In this document: positions 31,607 to 39,512 of the stretch, piece by piece
Layout of the letters: each line of letters begins with the position of its first letter
Position numbering within the stretch: the stretch's first letter is position 1
Source of the DNA: JANJUB01 sp964586225
GTDB lineage: Bacteria; Armatimonadota; Fimbriimonadia; Fimbriimonadales; Fimbriimonadaceae
Direction of reading: 5' to 3'
Assembly: GCA_964586225.1 (NCBI GenBank)
Contig: CAZPHD010000030.1
Coordinates: 1-39,512 of the forward strand
Length of the DNA stretch: 39,512 bases
The notes under the pieces: model-generated
What the model was told of the DNA's origin: nothing
Database searches by the model: none
Seen by the model: only the letters and a program-made list of their open reading frames with translations
Translations under genes and position numbers: made by a program

Positions 31607-34600
31607 TCACTCCGCAGCTTCGAGCTCCCGGACCGCGGGGTTCTGGAAGGCGGCGAGGCTCTCTTCGCGCTCACGCATCGCGGCCGCCAGATTGCGTGCC
31701 TTGATGTGGCCGAAGCCCCGGATCGAGTCCGGGTAGGCGGCGAGCTTCACTGCGCGGTCGTGATTGGCCGCGTCGAGATCGGCGAGGATGCCGGATACCA
31801 GCTCCACATATTCCTCGATCAGCCGCCGCTCGGTTCGCCTTTCCGCGGTATAGCCAAAGGGGTCGAAGGGGGTTCCCCTCAGCACCTTCGCCTTCGCCAG
31901 AAGCCGGAACATGGGCAGCATATAGGAGCCGAAGGCCTTCTTGCGGGGATGGCCGGTTACCGGATCGCGCCGAGCGAGGAGCGGCGGCGCAAGGTGGAAG
32001 GACAGCTTATAGTCCCCGGCGAACTGCTCCTTCAGCTTGGCCTCGAACTCGCCCGACGTGTAGAGGCGGCCGACCTCATATTCATCCTTGTAGGCCATGA
32101 GCTTGAAGAGGTTACGGGCCACCGTCTCGGCAAGCAAGGTCGACGACGGCATCGCCCGCGCCTCGGCGGCGCGGACATCCTCGACGCATTGTTCGTATCT
32201 GCGGGCGTAAGCCTCATTCTGATAATCGCGCAGAAACGCAACGCGCCGCGCGACCAGTTCCTCGATGGAGGAGGAAAGACGCGTGCAAGCGGGCGCGCGC
32301 GACTCCTCCTCGCGCCCGAGCAAGGACTGGAAGGCGGTGGGATCCGACACGGCCAGGCGGCCCAGGCGGAGCGCCTGCAAATTGAAATCCACCGCCACGC
32401 CGTTGAGGCTGATCGCCCTTTCCACCGCTTCCAGCGACACCGGAAGCAGCCCCCGCTGCAAGGCCGCGCCGACGATGAACATGTTGGTCCCGATGCTATC
32501 GCCGAGCAGCTGCGTCGTCACTCTGGTGGCATCGATGAACAGCGAGCGGCCTGGCTCCAGCACGGCTTTCAGCCGCTCGAGGATCCTGTTGCCCTGGAAG
32601 TCGATGCTGTTGTTGATCGTGAAGGCGGCGGTGGCGGTCAGGTTCTGGTTCACGATGCCCACAGTCGATCCGGGGCGAAGCAGGCTCATCGCTTCACCCC
32701 CGCCTGCCGTGATCATATCGCAGCCGAGCAGCAGATCAGCCTCGCCACATGAGATGCGTGCTGCCGACAGACGGGACGGATCGCTTACGATCCGCAGGTG
32801 GCTGGAGACGGCGCCGTTCTTCTGCGAAAGGCCGGTCTGATCGATGACACCACCGGCCTTGCCCTCGAGGTTCGCCGCCATGCAGAGGATAGCGCCAATC
32901 GTTACCACGCCGGTCCCGCCGATGCCCAGGATCAGGACCGCGCGGTCTTCGTCCACCGCAGGCGGAGGGTTCGGGATGGTCAGATTGGACAGATCGAGAG
33001 CGCTGCCTGCCTTGCGCTTCCTCAACGAGCCGCCCTTGACCGTCACGAAGGACGGGCAAAAGCCCTCAACGCAGCTGAAATCCGTGTTGCAGCTCGACTG
33101 ATCGATCACCCGCTTCCGGCCGAATTCCGTTTCGAGCGGCTGGACGCTGACGCAGTTGGATTTCACCGAGCAGTCGCCGCAGGCTTCGCAGACGAGGTCG
33201 TTGATAAAGGCGCGCTTGAACGGTGCCGGCTGGGCGGCACGCTTTCCCCGCCGCCTCTTTTCCGCGGCGCAGACCTGATCGTAGATGATGACAGTGACGC
33301 CGTTCGTCTCGCGCAGCTCGCGCTGCACCAGCTCCAGCTCTCCGCGTGGCCGCACGGCGACGCCCGAGGGAACGGGTGCGCCTTCATATCGGCCGACATC
33401 GTCAGCCACGATGACGATCTTTTTCGCACCTTCCTGAAGCAACTCGGATGCCATCTGCCAAGGCGCCAGCTGACCCTCGATCGGCTGGCCACCGGTCATC
33501 GCCACGGCATCGTTGTAGAGAAGCTTGTAGGTGATGCTGACCCCGGCAGCGATTGACGCGCGGATCGCAAGGAAGCCCGAATGATAATAGGTACCGTCAC
33601 CAAGGTTCTGGAAGACGTGCTGCTGGTCCGTGAAGGGGGCGATTCCAATCCAGTTGGTGCCTTCACCACCCATCTGAACCGGCCAGAGATGGGGCCGGTG
33701 CGGCATGAATGCAGCCATGGCGTGACAGCCGATTCCCGACAGGGCGATCGACCCCTCAGGCACCTTCGTCGAACTGTTATGGGGGCAGCCGGAACAGAAG
33801 AAGGGCATGCGTGCGAATTCGGTCGCCGGACCGGCAATGTCCTGCATGCGCTGGCTCAATTCCGCGTAGCAGGCCCGGAGCGGCTCGTCGACCAAGCCAA
33901 GCTCTTCCAGGACGCGCATCAGGGCTTCCTGGATGAGCGGCGGATTGAGCTCATTTACCTGCAGGAGGAGAGGCCGCCCGGATGCGTCCACCTTTCCGAT
34001 CAGCTGCGGACGGCGATCCGCCGGCTCGTGGAAGAGGATCGTCGCGACCTGCGGCTCGATGAACGCCCGCTTCTCCTCGACCACCAGGACCTGGCGGTGA
34101 CCGGCACAAAATTCGCGCATCGCGAGAGGCTCCACGGGCCAGGTCATCGCAAGCTTGAGAACGCGAATCCCGAGAGCCTCCGAGCGCCGCTCGTCAAGGC
34201 CGAGCGCATTCAGCGCCGACATGACATCGAGCGCGGCCTTGCCCGCCGTCACGATTCCCAGCGTGCGGCGCGGGCTGTCGCGCAGCACCCGATCGAGCCG
34301 GTTGCGGCGGACGAAGGCCTGGGCGGCGGGCAGCCGGAAATCCACCGTCCGCCTCTCCATCGAGAGCGGAGTTTCGCCCCTGATGATGTTGAGCCCCTCC
34401 GGCGGCCGCTCGAACTCCTCCGGTAATGCCCATGTGCGGGCGGGATCCATGAGATCGACGACCGCGGTGGCGTCGGCCGTGTCGTTGACGCATTTGAAGC
34501 CGGCCCAGAGTCCGGAATAGCGGGAAAGGGCGAAACCGAAGGAGCCGTATTCGAGGAAATCCGCCACTGAAGCCGGGTAAAGGACTGGGATCAGTGCCGC

Positions 34601-35089
34601 GACCAGCGCCTGCTCCGACTGATGTGACGTGGTGGACGACTTTGCCGCATGGTCGTCACCGGCATAGACCAGCACGCCTCCCGCGGCCGATGTGCCGGCA
34701 AAATTGCCGTGCTTCAACGCGTCTCCCGCACGGTCGACGCCCGGCCCTTTGCCGTACCAGGCCGCAAAGACACCGTCATGCCGGGCTCCGGGGAAGAATC
34801 CGACCTGCTGGGTGCCGTAGATTGCCGTCGCGGCAAGCTCCTCATTGACTCCCGGCTTGAACACGATCCCGTGCTCGTCGAGCTGGCGCTGCGCGGCCCA
34901 CAATGCCGAATCGAGCGAGCCGAGGGGCGAGCCCCGATAACCCGAGATGAATCCCGCAGTCCGCAGGCCATGACGAGCGTCGGAGCGCCGCTGGTCGATC
35001 AGGATACGGCTGAGCGCCTGGGTGCCGGAGATCATCACCCGCCCCTCTTCCAGCCCGAACTTATCCTGGAGTGTCACATCGCGCAGCAT
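31607..35089 (-). CDS. Fused indolepyruvate (2-oxoacid) ferredoxin oxidoreductase
   Basis: 1160 residues; IorA and IorB fused in one chain, the usual length for proteobacterial members. It oxidatively decarboxylates an aryl or other 2-oxoacid to the acyl-CoA with ferredoxin as acceptor. FFCSGCPHN (about 430-439) and GDGTYYHSGFLAIRASIAAGVSITYKLLYNDAVAMTGGQ (about 498-535) form the thiamine-diphosphate domain. CEACGDCSVKSNC (about 634-646) binds an iron-sulfur cluster. A gamma-type domain starts at about 718 (LILGIGGTGVVTIGAIL). ATG 35089 follows GAAGAGG. In sphingomonads related proteins are implicated in estrogen breakdown, acting after ring cleavage. Here a 2-oxoacid intermediate of the route is a plausible substrate (inference). 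It is divergent from the MFS gene under operator 5. Confidence 0.92.
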   Translation of the reverse strand: MLRDVTLQDKFGLEEGRVMISGTQALSRILIDQRRSDARHGLRTAGFISGYRGSPLGSLDSALWAAQRQLDEHGIVFKPGVNEELAATAIYGTQQVGFFPGARHDGVFAAWYGKGPGVDRAGDALKHGNFAGTSAAGGVLVYAGDDHAAKSSTTSHQSEQALVAALIPVLYPASVADFLEYGSFGFALSRYSGLWAGFKCVNDTADATAVVDLMDPARTWALPEEFERPPEGLNIIRGETPLSMERRTVDFRLPAAQAFVRRNRLDRVLRDSPRRTLGIVTAGKAALDVMSALNALGLDERRSEALGIRVLKLAMTWPVEPLAMREFCAGHRQVLVVEEKRAFIEPQVATILFHEPADRRPQLIGKVDASGRPLLLQVNELNPPLIQEALMRVLEELGLVDEPLRACYAELSQRMQDIAGPATEFARMPFFCSGCPHNSSTKVPEGSIALSGIGCHAMAAFMPHRPHLWPVQMGGEGTNWIGIAPFTDQQHVFQNLGDGTYYHSGFLAIRASIAAGVSITYKLLYNDAVAMTGGQPIEGQLAPWQMASELLQEGAKKIVIVADDVGRYEGAPVPSGVAVRPRGELELVQRELRETNGVTVIIYDQVCAAEKRRRGKRAAQPAPFKRAFINDLVCEACGDCSVKSNCVSVQPLETEFGRKRVIDQSSCNTDFSCVEGFCPSFVTVKGGSLRKRKAGSALDLSNLTIPNPPPAVDEDRAVLILGIGGTGVVTIGAILCMAANLEGKAGGVIDQTGLSQKNGAVSSHLRIVSDPSRLSAARISCGEADLLLGCDMITAGGGEAMSLLRPGSTVGIVNQNLTATAAFTINNSIDFQGNRILERLKAVLEPGRSLFIDATRVTTQLLGDSIGTNMFIVGAALQRGLLPVSLEAVERAISLNGVAVDFNLQALRLGRLAVSDPTAFQSLLGREEESRAPACTRLSSSIEELVARRVAFLRDYQNEAYARRYEQCVEDVRAAEARAMPSSTLLAETVARNLFKLMAYKDEYEVGRLYTSGEFEAKLKEQFAGDYKLSFHLAPPLLARRDPVTGHPRKKAFGSYMLPMFRLLAKAKVLRGTPFDPFGYTAERRTERRLIEEYVELVSGILADLDAANHDRAVKLAAYPDSIRGFGHIKARNLAAAMREREESLAAFQNPAVRELEAAE

Positions 35090-35116
35090 GGTGGCCTCTT
35101 CTTTCCTCTTGAGGAG

Positions 35117-35140
35117 CTACCATTCGCATGGGTATGGTAG
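35117..35140. promoter_or_regulatory. Shared operator site 5 (oxidoreductase / MFS divergent promoter)
   Basis: The best extended copy: CTACCAT (35117-35123) and ATGGTAG (35134-35140) are perfect inverted arms. The core is ATTCGCATGGGTAT (35122-35135). It lies in the 59-bp gap between the divergent starts 35089 and 35149, so one bound dimer could control both. It covers the ATG at 35128. Confidence 0.75.
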
Positions 35141-35148
35141 CAAGAGGG

Positions 35149-36396
35149 ATGTGCATATCAGGAAAGGATCCGACGCTGACCAAGGGAGAAGAGCTGAAGC
35201 GCAACTGGCTGCTGCTGCTCACCGCGCTCCTCGGCGGTGCGATGCTTCCGATCCCGATCTATTCGGTTAGCCTGTTCATGGAGTCGTGGGGCCGCGAGTT
35301 CGGCTGGTCGCGTCCTGAAATGGGTCTCGCGAACAGCAGCTTCACCATCGCCATGGTCGTCGCAGCCCCCATTACCGGCCGCCTGATCGACAGGTTCGGG
35401 TCGCGGGCGCCCGCGATGATCTCGCTCCTGCTCCTGGCCGGCATGTTTGCCGCAACCTCGCTGGTGAACGAGCAGATCTGGACGCTGTATGCGGCCTACG
35501 CCCTCCTCGCCTTTGCCGGGTCCGGGACGTCGCCGATCGCCTTCACGAAGACCGTCTGCGCCTATTTCGAACGGGCACGGGGCCTCGCCCTCGGCATCAC
35601 GGTGACGGGCACCGCGCTTGCGAGTCTGCTGACGCCGCTCGTCGTGGCGGCGACCATCGAGAATTATGGCTGGCACGGAAGCTGGATCGCCTTTTCCCTT
35701 CTCTCTCTCGCGCTCTTCCCGCTCCTCTTTCTCGGTTTGAAGGATCCGGCGAGACCGACACCCAGAGGGGCCGGAGATGAGGAAAGTCCCGCTGCCCCGC
35801 TCGCCGGCCGTTCCCTCTCCGAAGTGGTGCGAACCCGCGGATTCTGGCTGATGGGCGGCGGCTTCTTCCTCACCAGCACCGCCATCCTCGCCGCCATCGC
35901 GCACATGACGCCGATCCTGCGCGGTAGCGGCCTCAGCACCGAAGCGGCGATCCTCCTGCAGTCTCTGATGGGCATTGGCCTCATCTTCGGCCGGCTGCTG
36001 TGCGGATATATCGTCGATAGGGTCTTCGCCCCGCTGGTCTTCCAGATGATCTGCGCGATGGGAGCCGCCGGCTTCCTCCTGCTCGCTCTGCAGGGGGGAG
36101 CCGTGACTTCCGCGATCGGCGTCGTTCTCGTCGGCGCCGCCATGGGGGCGGAGTACGACCTCGTCGCCTATCTCGTTTCGCGCTATTTCGGCATGGCTCA
36201 TTACGGCCGCATCTATGGCTGGCAATATGCATTCACGATGCTCGGAGGCGTGGCCGGCCCCTTCATCATCGGCGGCCTTTACGCCGGGACAGGCGACTAT
36301 CTGGTCTACCTGCTGCTGGCTGCCGCCATGCTGGTCATTGCCGCCTTGCTTCTGAGGGGGCTCGGCCCTTATCCGAGGAGCTTCGACGCCTCATGA
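35149..36396 (+). CDS. MFS transporter
   Basis: About 415 residues, 12 predicted spans, major facilitator superfamily; the pattern resembles monocarboxylate/oxalate-type (OFA/MCT) carriers. Examples are SLFMESWGREFGWSRPEMGLANSSFTIAMVVAAPITGRLIDRFGSRAPAMI in the N half (motif A) and ARGLALGITVTGTALASLLTPLVVA. A cytoplasmic loop with PTPRGAGDEE separates the halves. The ATG at 35128 lies inside the operator, so I prefer 35149, although its ribosome binding site (AAGAGGG) is very close. It is probably the inner-membrane carrier for an aromatic acid of this pathway. It converges on the thioesterase gene. Confidence 0.88.
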   Translation: MCISGKDPTLTKGEELKRNWLLLLTALLGGAMLPIPIYSVSLFMESWGREFGWSRPEMGLANSSFTIAMVVAAPITGRLIDRFGSRAPAMISLLLLAGMFAATSLVNEQIWTLYAAYALLAFAGSGTSPIAFTKTVCAYFERARGLALGITVTGTALASLLTPLVVAATIENYGWHGSWIAFSLLSLALFPLLFLGLKDPARPTPRGAGDEESPAAPLAGRSLSEVVRTRGFWLMGGGFFLTSTAILAAIAHMTPILRGSGLSTEAAILLQSLMGIGLIFGRLLCGYIVDRVFAPLVFQMICAMGAAGFLLLALQGGAVTSAIGVVLVGAAMGAEYDLVAYLVSRYFGMAHYGRIYGWQYAFTMLGGVAGPFIIGGLYAGTGDYLVYLLLAAAMLVIAALLLRGLGPYPRSFDAS

Positions 36397-36399
36397 TGC

Positions 36400-36423
36400 A
36401 AGCCCCGCTCTGAGGCGCGGCTT
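36400..36423. terminator. Hairpin between convergent MFS and thioesterase genes
   Basis: AAGCCCCGC (36400-36408) and GCGCGGCTT (36415-36423) form a 9-bp stem with one mismatch and a 6-base loop (TCTGAG). It fills the 32-bp gap between the two convergent stops. No U tract follows, so terminator activity is inferred from position only. Confidence 0.45.
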
Positions 36424-36428
36424 GGGCC

Positions 36429-37133
36429 TCACACCTGGAGGGCTATCCAGGTCGCTTGGGCCGCCGCGACGAGGCGTCCGTCCTCGCCGTGTATCGCCGT
36501 GCCGACCTGGTGCTTGCGCCCGTCGCTCTCGATCCGCCATCCGCTGACGACGAGCGTATCGCCGACCCGCGGACGCTCGTCGATGCGCGCCGTCATTCTC
36601 CCCAATATCGCCAGGTCGACCCGATCCTCGATGGCGAAAAAGCCGGCGCAATCGAGACCCGCCCAGAGATATTCGATATCGACCCGGCCCGCTCCGTCGC
36701 CAAGGCTGGGATGGGCTATCCAGGGCGCGGCGACCATCTTCCGGCCCTCGACAGGCCCGGTAAAGATGCGAAGGCCGTCGCCCTCCGGCGTGTTCGTCCC
36801 GCAGACGAAGCAGTCCGGCACCGGATGCTTATGATAGCCGCTGAAGCGCGCGCTCGCGGCCTCGGCCTCGGCCATCGTCGGGGGCGGCGGCACTTCGAGG
36901 ACCAGCGGCGCCCGTGCGGCGGATGCGACGAGGTCATTTCCATCCATCAGCGCGGCTTCCCCACCCTCGATCGTGATCCGCATGTCGTGATCGAGCGGGG
37001 TCCGGCGACGCAATGTGACAACGCAGTTCGAACCGCCAAGTTCGCGGGCAAGCAGGCCGGCGACATAGCCGCCATTCCCGCTCCCGCTCGGCCCCTGGAA
37101 CCGATTTGCGATCCTTATCGATTTTTCGTGCAT
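36429..37133 (-). CDS. Hotdog-fold thioesterase-like protein
   Basis: 234 residues, apparently a double-hotdog acyl-CoA thioesterase-like protein. Landmarks are RFQGPSGSGNGGYVAGLLAREL in the first half, the FVCGTN motif (PDCFVCGTNTPEGDGLRIF) in the middle, and a second half ending RPRVGDTLVVSGWRIESDGRKHQVGTAIHGEDGRLVAAAQATWIAL, typical of hotdog terminal strands. It probably removes CoA from a pathway intermediate. It is divergent from the cupin gene, and both share operator 6 in the gap. The stop converges on the MFS gene. Confidence 0.8.
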   Translation of the reverse strand: MHEKSIRIANRFQGPSGSGNGGYVAGLLARELGGSNCVVTLRRRTPLDHDMRITIEGGEAALMDGNDLVASAARAPLVLEVPPPPTMAEAEAASARFSGYHKHPVPDCFVCGTNTPEGDGLRIFTGPVEGRKMVAAPWIAHPSLGDGAGRVDIEYLWAGLDCAGFFAIEDRVDLAILGRMTARIDERPRVGDTLVVSGWRIESDGRKHQVGTAIHGEDGRLVAAAQATWIALQV

Positions 37134-37179
37134 CGCCCTGCCTACGCTCGCCGTGCCTTTTCATCGGCTGCAGGAACGG

Positions 37180-37202
37180 CTACCATTCGCATCCGTATGG
37201 AT
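37180..37202. promoter_or_regulatory. Shared operator site 6 (thioesterase / cupin divergent promoter)
   Basis: Core ATTCGCATCCGTAT at 37185-37198. Its left 13 bases (CTACCATTCGCAT, from 37180) are identical to site 5 at 35117, and GTATGG is conserved on the right. The outer right arm is degenerate. It lies between the divergent starts 37133 and 37216. Confidence 0.7.
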
Positions 37203-37215
37203 CAAGGAGGTGCTG

Positions 37216-37758
37216 GTGGAAGGCTATCGACGGGTCGTGACGGGCGCGGATGCGCAGGGAAGATCGCGTATCGTTGCGGATGAGCAGGTTAGGCCGACCG
37301 CCTTCCAGCAGACCCCTGGCTTCCGGACCACCTTCCTGGCGGCGACTCCTCCCGCTATTTCCGCAAACGCCAACGCCGCCCGGCCGAACGTTGCCGAGGG
37401 CCCCATCGTCCCCGCCGCCGGAGGAGCAAGTTTCGTCATCATCGACTTTCCGCCCGACGCGGTGATGTCTGCGTCCGACTTCGATCCCGCGGCAGCAGGT
37501 CAGGAGATGCTGGATCTCCTCCCCGGCTTTGCCGAGGCCTTCGATCCCGAGGCCCCGGGAATGCACAGAACGCCGAGCATCGACTATGCCGTCCTGCTCG
37601 CCGGTGAGCTGTGGCTCGAATTGGGCGACGGCAGCCTCACGCGGCTGAGCGCCGGCGACTCGGTAGTCCAGAACGGAACGCGGCACGCCTGGCGCAACCG
37701 TTCGGTGACCACAGCGACCCTCGCCGTCGTTCTAACGGGCGCTCCCGAAATCACTTGA
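37216..37758 (+). CDS. Cupin-domain protein
   Basis: 180 residues from GTG 37216, which has a consensus ribosome binding site AAGGAGG (37204-37210) 5 bp before it. The ATG at 37153 would extend the protein through the operator. The C-terminal cupin domain has a degenerate first motif (GMHRTPSIDYAVLLAGELWLEL, with a single His instead of HxH). The second motif is good (GDSVVQNGTRHAWRN, with His and Asn). A metal site may therefore be altered. Small cupins near aromatic gene clusters may be dioxygenases, isomerases or sensors; the function is unknown. It is divergent from the thioesterase under operator 6. Confidence 0.82.
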   Translation: MEGYRRVVTGADAQGRSRIVADEQVRPTAFQQTPGFRTTFLAATPPAISANANAARPNVAEGPIVPAAGGASFVIIDFPPDAVMSASDFDPAAAGQEMLDLLPGFAEAFDPEAPGMHRTPSIDYAVLLAGELWLELGDGSLTRLSAGDSVVQNGTRHAWRNRSVTTATLAVVLTGAPEIT

Positions 37759-38250
37759 TCGACGTCTTAGACACCGTCGCCCCCCACTTCTGCCATTCGG
37801 GGTGCGGGTCGCGGTGCTCATAAGCCTTCCCGATGTCATCATCACGAAGGCTCCGCGCCCATTCTCGGCACCTACCTGACAGCTGGCCCTGTCTTAAGGG
37901 TGGGGCGTGGGGCGCAGGCGGCGCCGCGCGTCGGGGTGACCGTCGCCTTGCTCTGTGTCGCCTTCTTTCTGCTGCCGCAGCCCAAGCCACGCTACAAGCC
38001 TGGAGAGGAGCCGGACGCGGAGGCGGTGACGGATGAATAGCTTTAACCAAACATGCATGAATCGAAGCGGCTGCCGAACAGGCCGTTGTTCGTAGTGTCC
38101 GCGAGCGTCGTCTCCAGCACGTAGGGTGCCAACGAGGCACCGAGTCCGGCTCCAACACTTTTTTGGCTGTGCATCTCGCGGGGAAGGTCCGGGCGGTTCC
38201 ATCGTTCGGGTGTCCGATCTAAGTCCGCTGCGTTCAATGGAGCCATCTTC
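37759..38250. other. Gene-poor stretch after the cupin gene
   Basis: About 490 bp without a firm gene. A GTG-initiated frame at 37900-38040 (+) encodes 46 residues with one hydrophobic span (VTVALLCVAFFLLPQPKPRYKPG) and an acidic tail. It could be a small membrane protein or the remnant of a larger gene, and I do not recognise it. A minus-strand frame at 38043-38252 (69 codons) is also open but unsupported. Confidence 0.35.
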
Positions 38251-39010
38251 ATGCCTCAAGCTTCCGCCTCCGCGCCGCCTGTCCTCTTCTCGTCTGATGC
38301 GTCCTTCCGTGAATGGTCCAGCGCTTTCCCGACTGGGTTCGTGCTCGATCTTCGCGCCAACTTGTCCCCCGAGTACATTATGCTGCACAAGCCGACCTGC
38401 CGACACATCGCGTATCCATACCATCATGGCGCCTCGACGGAGCGCGGCTATCGCAAAGTTGGCGCCCTGACCGTCGCTGAGCTAGCGGGCTGGATCTCTG
38501 CTAACCTTCCGGATGCACGGTGCATCACGGCGGCGTGTAAGTCGTGTGCTCCGGCGCACGACGAGGCCGACTTGATCGTCTCTGCCATCGGCGTTGCCCT
38601 ATTCGACACGACCGCTGATGAAGATGTGCGAACGCGCGTCCTTCGATCGATCGTGGAGCGGCGAGGCCAATCCAGATTCCGAAGTTCACTTGTTGAAGCT
38701 TATTCCGCAAAATGTGCGATTAGCGGTTGTGAGGCGTAAGCGGTCTTAGAGGCAGCTCATATCACCTTATCGAGGTGACCCCAACGACGATGTCAGGAAC
38801 GGCCTGTTGCTCCGCTCGGACCTGCACACCCTTTTCGACTTGATGCTGCTGTGGATCGACGAGCAGATGTGCGTTCGGGTCAGGCAAGATATGAAATCCA
38901 CCGCGTAACGGGAACTCGACGGCAAGGCGCTGACGATGCCAGCTTCATGTGAGCACTGGCCAAGCCACGATGCGCTCAAAGCCCATCGGGAAGCAGCAAA
39001 GAATATGTAG
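38251..39010 (+). pseudogene. Decayed HNH endonuclease gene
   Basis: The first 162 codons (38251-38739) read without a break: a 5' domain with cysteine pairs (TCRHI; CITAACKSC) followed by RFRSSLVEAYSAKCAISGCEA, the entry to an HNH nuclease fold. A TAA at 38737 then interrupts. The same frame resumes as AVLEAAHI (HNH first His), and a frameshift near 38765 moves the rest to another frame: PYRGDPNDDVRNGLLLRSDLHTLFDL, holding the HNH Asn and second His. A further TAA at 38906-38908 breaks STA-RELDGKAL, and the homologous end runs to TAG 39010. Three lesions mean no intact nuclease is made. Relatives occur as stand-alone nucleases near mobile or defence genes. Lower GC than the block to its left fits a separate origin. 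Confidence 0.8.
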
Positions 39011-39512
39011 CTTGGGCGCGGATCTGTGGCTCTCACTGTCCGGTCATTGGCATAGCTGACACAGCCACTCGCCACGACAAAATGTCCGCTACCCGGAAGC
39101 TCGCCGGCAGCGTCCGACGTCCGGCTTTGCCGCAAAGCAGTCATTTCGGTTGCGCAGGCTATGGCCTCCCCTGCTCGAGCATTTATGCCCTTGGTCGACT
39201 CGTCATGCGGAACTCGAATTCCAGGAACCTTGCGGAGAATCCGGGCTTGGATCGTCTTCGCAAAGCCCTTGTGTTTTGATGGAAAATTGCTGCTCGCCCC
39301 GAGATTGCAGCTGGGGGTATCGCCAGTTTCAAATGCTGCCGAAAATACGCCCACTGCTACCCACAGGAGGCTCCACGCTTCAGGCGAACCCATGCGGACG
39401 CATACGGCATCAAGCGGACTCGCGCGATGGCACCTCTGTTATTGTCGTCAGTGATTTGGTATCCATCCGGTGAAGGCCGCACCCGTTTCAGTTAGCGGTC
39501 ACTGGGTTTGAT
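39011..39512. other. Gene-poor right edge
   Basis: About 500 bp after the broken HNH gene. Open frames exist on both strands, including a 208-codon minus-strand frame that is largely antisense to the HNH remnant. None resembles a known family or has a good start site. No insertion-sequence ends, tRNA or repeats are visible. Confidence 0.4.

Noticed and set aside
38767..39393. A 208-codon minus-strand frame at the right edge
   Set aside because: More than a third is antisense to the HNH remnant, and the rest resembles no protein and lacks a good start.
1..39512. CRISPR arrays, complete tRNA or rRNA genes, intact insertion sequences
   Set aside because: I looked for regularly spaced repeats, tRNA-like stems and transposase motifs and saw none beyond the tRNA-tail fragment at the left edge.

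Overview
The window looks like part of a sphingomonad (alphaproteobacterial) genome carrying an accessory catabolic island for aromatic compounds. The evidence is high GC, a NodT-type outer-membrane efflux lipoprotein, a large TonB receptor beside catabolic genes, LigAB/MhpB-type extradiol dioxygenases, and a fused 2-oxoacid:ferredoxin oxidoreductase. The assignment is inferred from gene content; there is no rRNA or complete tRNA to confirm it.

Left flank (about 1-9.4 kb, visibly lower GC than the middle): a tRNA-3'-end-like sequence at the extreme left edge; an alpha/beta hydrolase and a PaaI-type thioesterase; an EmrA-EmrB-NodT tripartite drug pump divergent from a MarR regulator; an ABC1/UbiB kinase-like protein; and a stand-alone meta-cleavage-product hydrolase.

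Central catabolic block (about 9.6-37.8 kb, high GC). Module A, on the minus strand, is an HpaB-type flavin monooxygenase with its flavin reductase, an MhpC-like hydrolase and an MhpB-like extradiol dioxygenase. It is followed by a TonB receptor and a ferredoxin reductase, and an IclR and a TetR regulator lie upstream. Module B is a nine-gene minus-strand operon (29771 down to 21997): hydrolase, LigA, LigB, Rieske dioxygenase alpha and beta, acyl-CoA ligase, acylating acetaldehyde dehydrogenase, 4-hydroxy-2-oxovalerate aldolase, Rieske ferredoxin. A cis-diol dehydrogenase (SDR) and an MhpD-type hydratase are transcribed divergently from it. Together these give a complete route: ring dihydroxylation, rearomatisation, meta cleavage, hydrolysis, hydration, aldol cleavage, then pyruvate and acetyl-CoA. 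The acyl-CoA ligases probably activate the carboxylic acid released by the hydrolases. A second CoA ligase, a quinone-oxidoreductase-like enzyme, a fused indolepyruvate ferredoxin oxidoreductase, an MFS carrier, a thioesterase and a cupin complete the set. The true substrate cannot be read from the sequence.

The most interesting observation is a recurrent palindromic operator, core ATAC-N6-GTAT. It occurs at six promoter positions (13677, 20220, 29784, 29885, 35122, 37185), in front of nearly every transcription unit of the block except the HpaB operon. It joins scattered units over 24 kb into one probable regulon, perhaps controlled by the local TetR protein. Two of the sites cover upstream ATGs and so argue for later start codons.

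Right flank (37.8-39.5 kb): a decayed HNH endonuclease gene with three lesions, and otherwise no convincing genes.
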